This document shows, one piece after another, positions 63,210-64,000 of a stretch of DNA of 64,000 nt. The DNA is from Thioclava pacifica DSM 10166 (lineage in GTDB: Bacteria; Pseudomonadota; Alphaproteobacteria; Rhodobacterales; Rhodobacteraceae): contig NZ_AUND01000039.1 of assembly GCF_000714535.1 (NCBI RefSeq), positions 1-64,000 on the forward strand. Reading direction: 5' to 3'. Made by a program: the position numbers and the translations under genes. The notes beneath the pieces were generated by a model. It ran no database searches. It saw nothing but the letters and a program-made list of their open reading frames with translations, and was not told the DNA's origin. The stretch's first letter is position 1, and the number at the start of each line of letters is the position of its first letter.

Positions 63210-64000
63210 ATGCGCAAGTTTCTGATCGCGCTGGGGATTTTGCTGGCCTTGGCCTTGCCGGGGCAAGCGCAAGAGACCGGTACCACCGCGCCGCAAAGCG
63301 AGACCGCACAGGCGGAACTGACAGGCCTCGCGGCGGTGCTCGCCGAATATTCCAAGGAAATCGCCAAGCCGTCGCGTCGCACGATCGGCCCGGTCATTGC
63401 GGCCATCGCCAGCTCGGGCGAAGGCGCGTCGCGGTTCCTGCAGGCCTATGCCGACAAGGGCGTGGGCCAGCGCGAGAGCGATGGTGCTTTCTTCATCATC
63501 CAGAAGAAGGGCAGCGACTATGAGCTGTCCGATCCGGTCACCGGCGCGCCCGCGGGCACGGCGCCGAAATCCGATATCAAAGAGATCAAACCCAATTCCG
63601 GTGTGCGCGCCGAGATCGGGGCGGCGCTTGTACGCTTCTTGCTGAGCGACCCGGACCCGAAGAAGCGCCGCGAGGCGCTCACCGCGATCGAGCGGGACGG
63701 CGAAGCGTCGCATCTGGACCCGCTGCGCGCCTCGATCCCTGACGAACCCGATCCCGCGATCAAGGCCGAGAAGGAGCGTCTGGAGCGACTGCTGACCATT
63801 CGTTTCGGCAAGGATGCGGCCGAACGCGTGGCCGCGATCGAGAGCTTCGGTTCCGATCTGGGGCTCGATTTCCGCGCCACGCTGAACCCGCTTGTCGCCA
63901 CCACCCGCAAGGCCTTTGCCGGCGCGCCCGAGGGCAATGTCGCCAAGCCGCTGCGTCCGGGCAAGGATATCCCCAAGGATGAGGCCTACGCGATGCTGGT
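63210..64000 (+). CDS. urtB: Urea ABC transporter permease UrtB (3' partial)
   Basis: The frame is open from ATG 63210 to the end of the window (263 residues). It has a signal peptide (1-21, ending GQA) and the long periplasmic N-terminal extension typical of UrtB, with repeated helical units (KKRREALTAIERDGEASHLD, then IKAEKERLERLLTIRFGKD). The membrane part lies outside the window. Confidence 0.9.
   Translation, partial: MRKFLIALGILLALALPGQAQETGTTAPQSETAQAELTGLAAVLAEYSKEIAKPSRRTIGPVIAAIASSGEGASRFLQAYADKGVGQRESDGAFFIIQKKGSDYELSDPVTGAPAGTAPKSDIKEIKPNSGVRAEIGAALVRFLLSDPDPKKRREALTAIERDGEASHLDPLRASIPDEPDPAIKAEKERLERLLTIRFGKDAAERVAAIESFGSDLGLDFRATLNPLVATTRKAFAGAPEGNVAKPLRPGKDIPKDEAYAML

Overview
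The window is about 64 kb of GC-rich DNA (roughly 65% by eye) from an alphaproteobacterium, most likely a member of the Rhodobacterales (Rhodobacter/Roseobacter/Thioclava type). The clues are the glyQ–DUF6446–glyS gene order, a DUF2794 protein, glcDEF, a cupin-type DMSP lyase, glutathione-dependent formaldehyde dehydrogenase, and a urease cluster joined to a urt urea transporter. The DMSP lyase hints at a marine lifestyle. The genus is a guess from gene content. No phage genes, insertion sequences, CRISPR arrays or rRNA genes were seen.

Layout. 1-5.6 kb: the 3' end of a large acidic secreted repeat protein, a SapC-family protein and a type I secretion ABC transporter with its membrane fusion protein. 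5.6-9.4 kb: a DMSP lyase, two identical tRNA-Glu genes, recJ and a DUF599 membrane protein. 9.5-13.4 kb: the glycolate oxidase operon glcDEF, ending in a clear terminator. 13.4-18.8 kb: two tandem secreted trypsin-like proteases, an Hsp20 chaperone, a META-like lipoprotein, a lone ModE-type regulator, an MFS transporter and a GT29-like protein. 18.9-24.2 kb: asd, an overlapping NlpC/P60 hydrolase and M17 aminopeptidase pair, a small helical protein, a beta-carbonic anhydrase and a ribbon-helix-helix-like protein. 24.2-28.4 kb: a MuiA/DUF4139 protein, DUF2794, two tandem I78 inhibitor lipoproteins and class III alcohol dehydrogenase.

28.5-35.1 kb is a tight minus-strand run read in the order SPOR lipoprotein, D,D-carboxypeptidase, tmk, holB, tatD, MBL hydrolase, AEC transporter. 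It is followed by tRNA-Ser(UGA), pyruvate carboxylase, a TrkH potassium transporter and a three-domain protein whose trypsin-like domain has lost its catalytic His and Ser. 42.5-48.9 kb: glyQ–DUF6446–glyS and a PPDK-like protein with intact phosphohistidine and PEP domains but a degraded ATP-grasp domain. 49-53.2 kb: a SleB-type cell wall hydrolase and the folB-fusion–folP–glmM run. 53.3-55.8 kb: a small membrane protein, ilvC and two divergent overlapping Lrp/AsnC regulators.

55.9-64 kb: ureD-ureA-(59-aa protein)-ureB-ureC-(opposite-strand gene)-ureE-ureF-ureG, then urtA and the start of urtB. Together these take up urea and hydrolyse it to ammonia and CO2. The features most worth a second look are the degenerate PPDK-like enzyme, the pseudoprotease, the paired proteases sharing a C-terminal tail, the two extra genes inside the urease cluster, the folB fusion, and the dispersed intergenic repeats.
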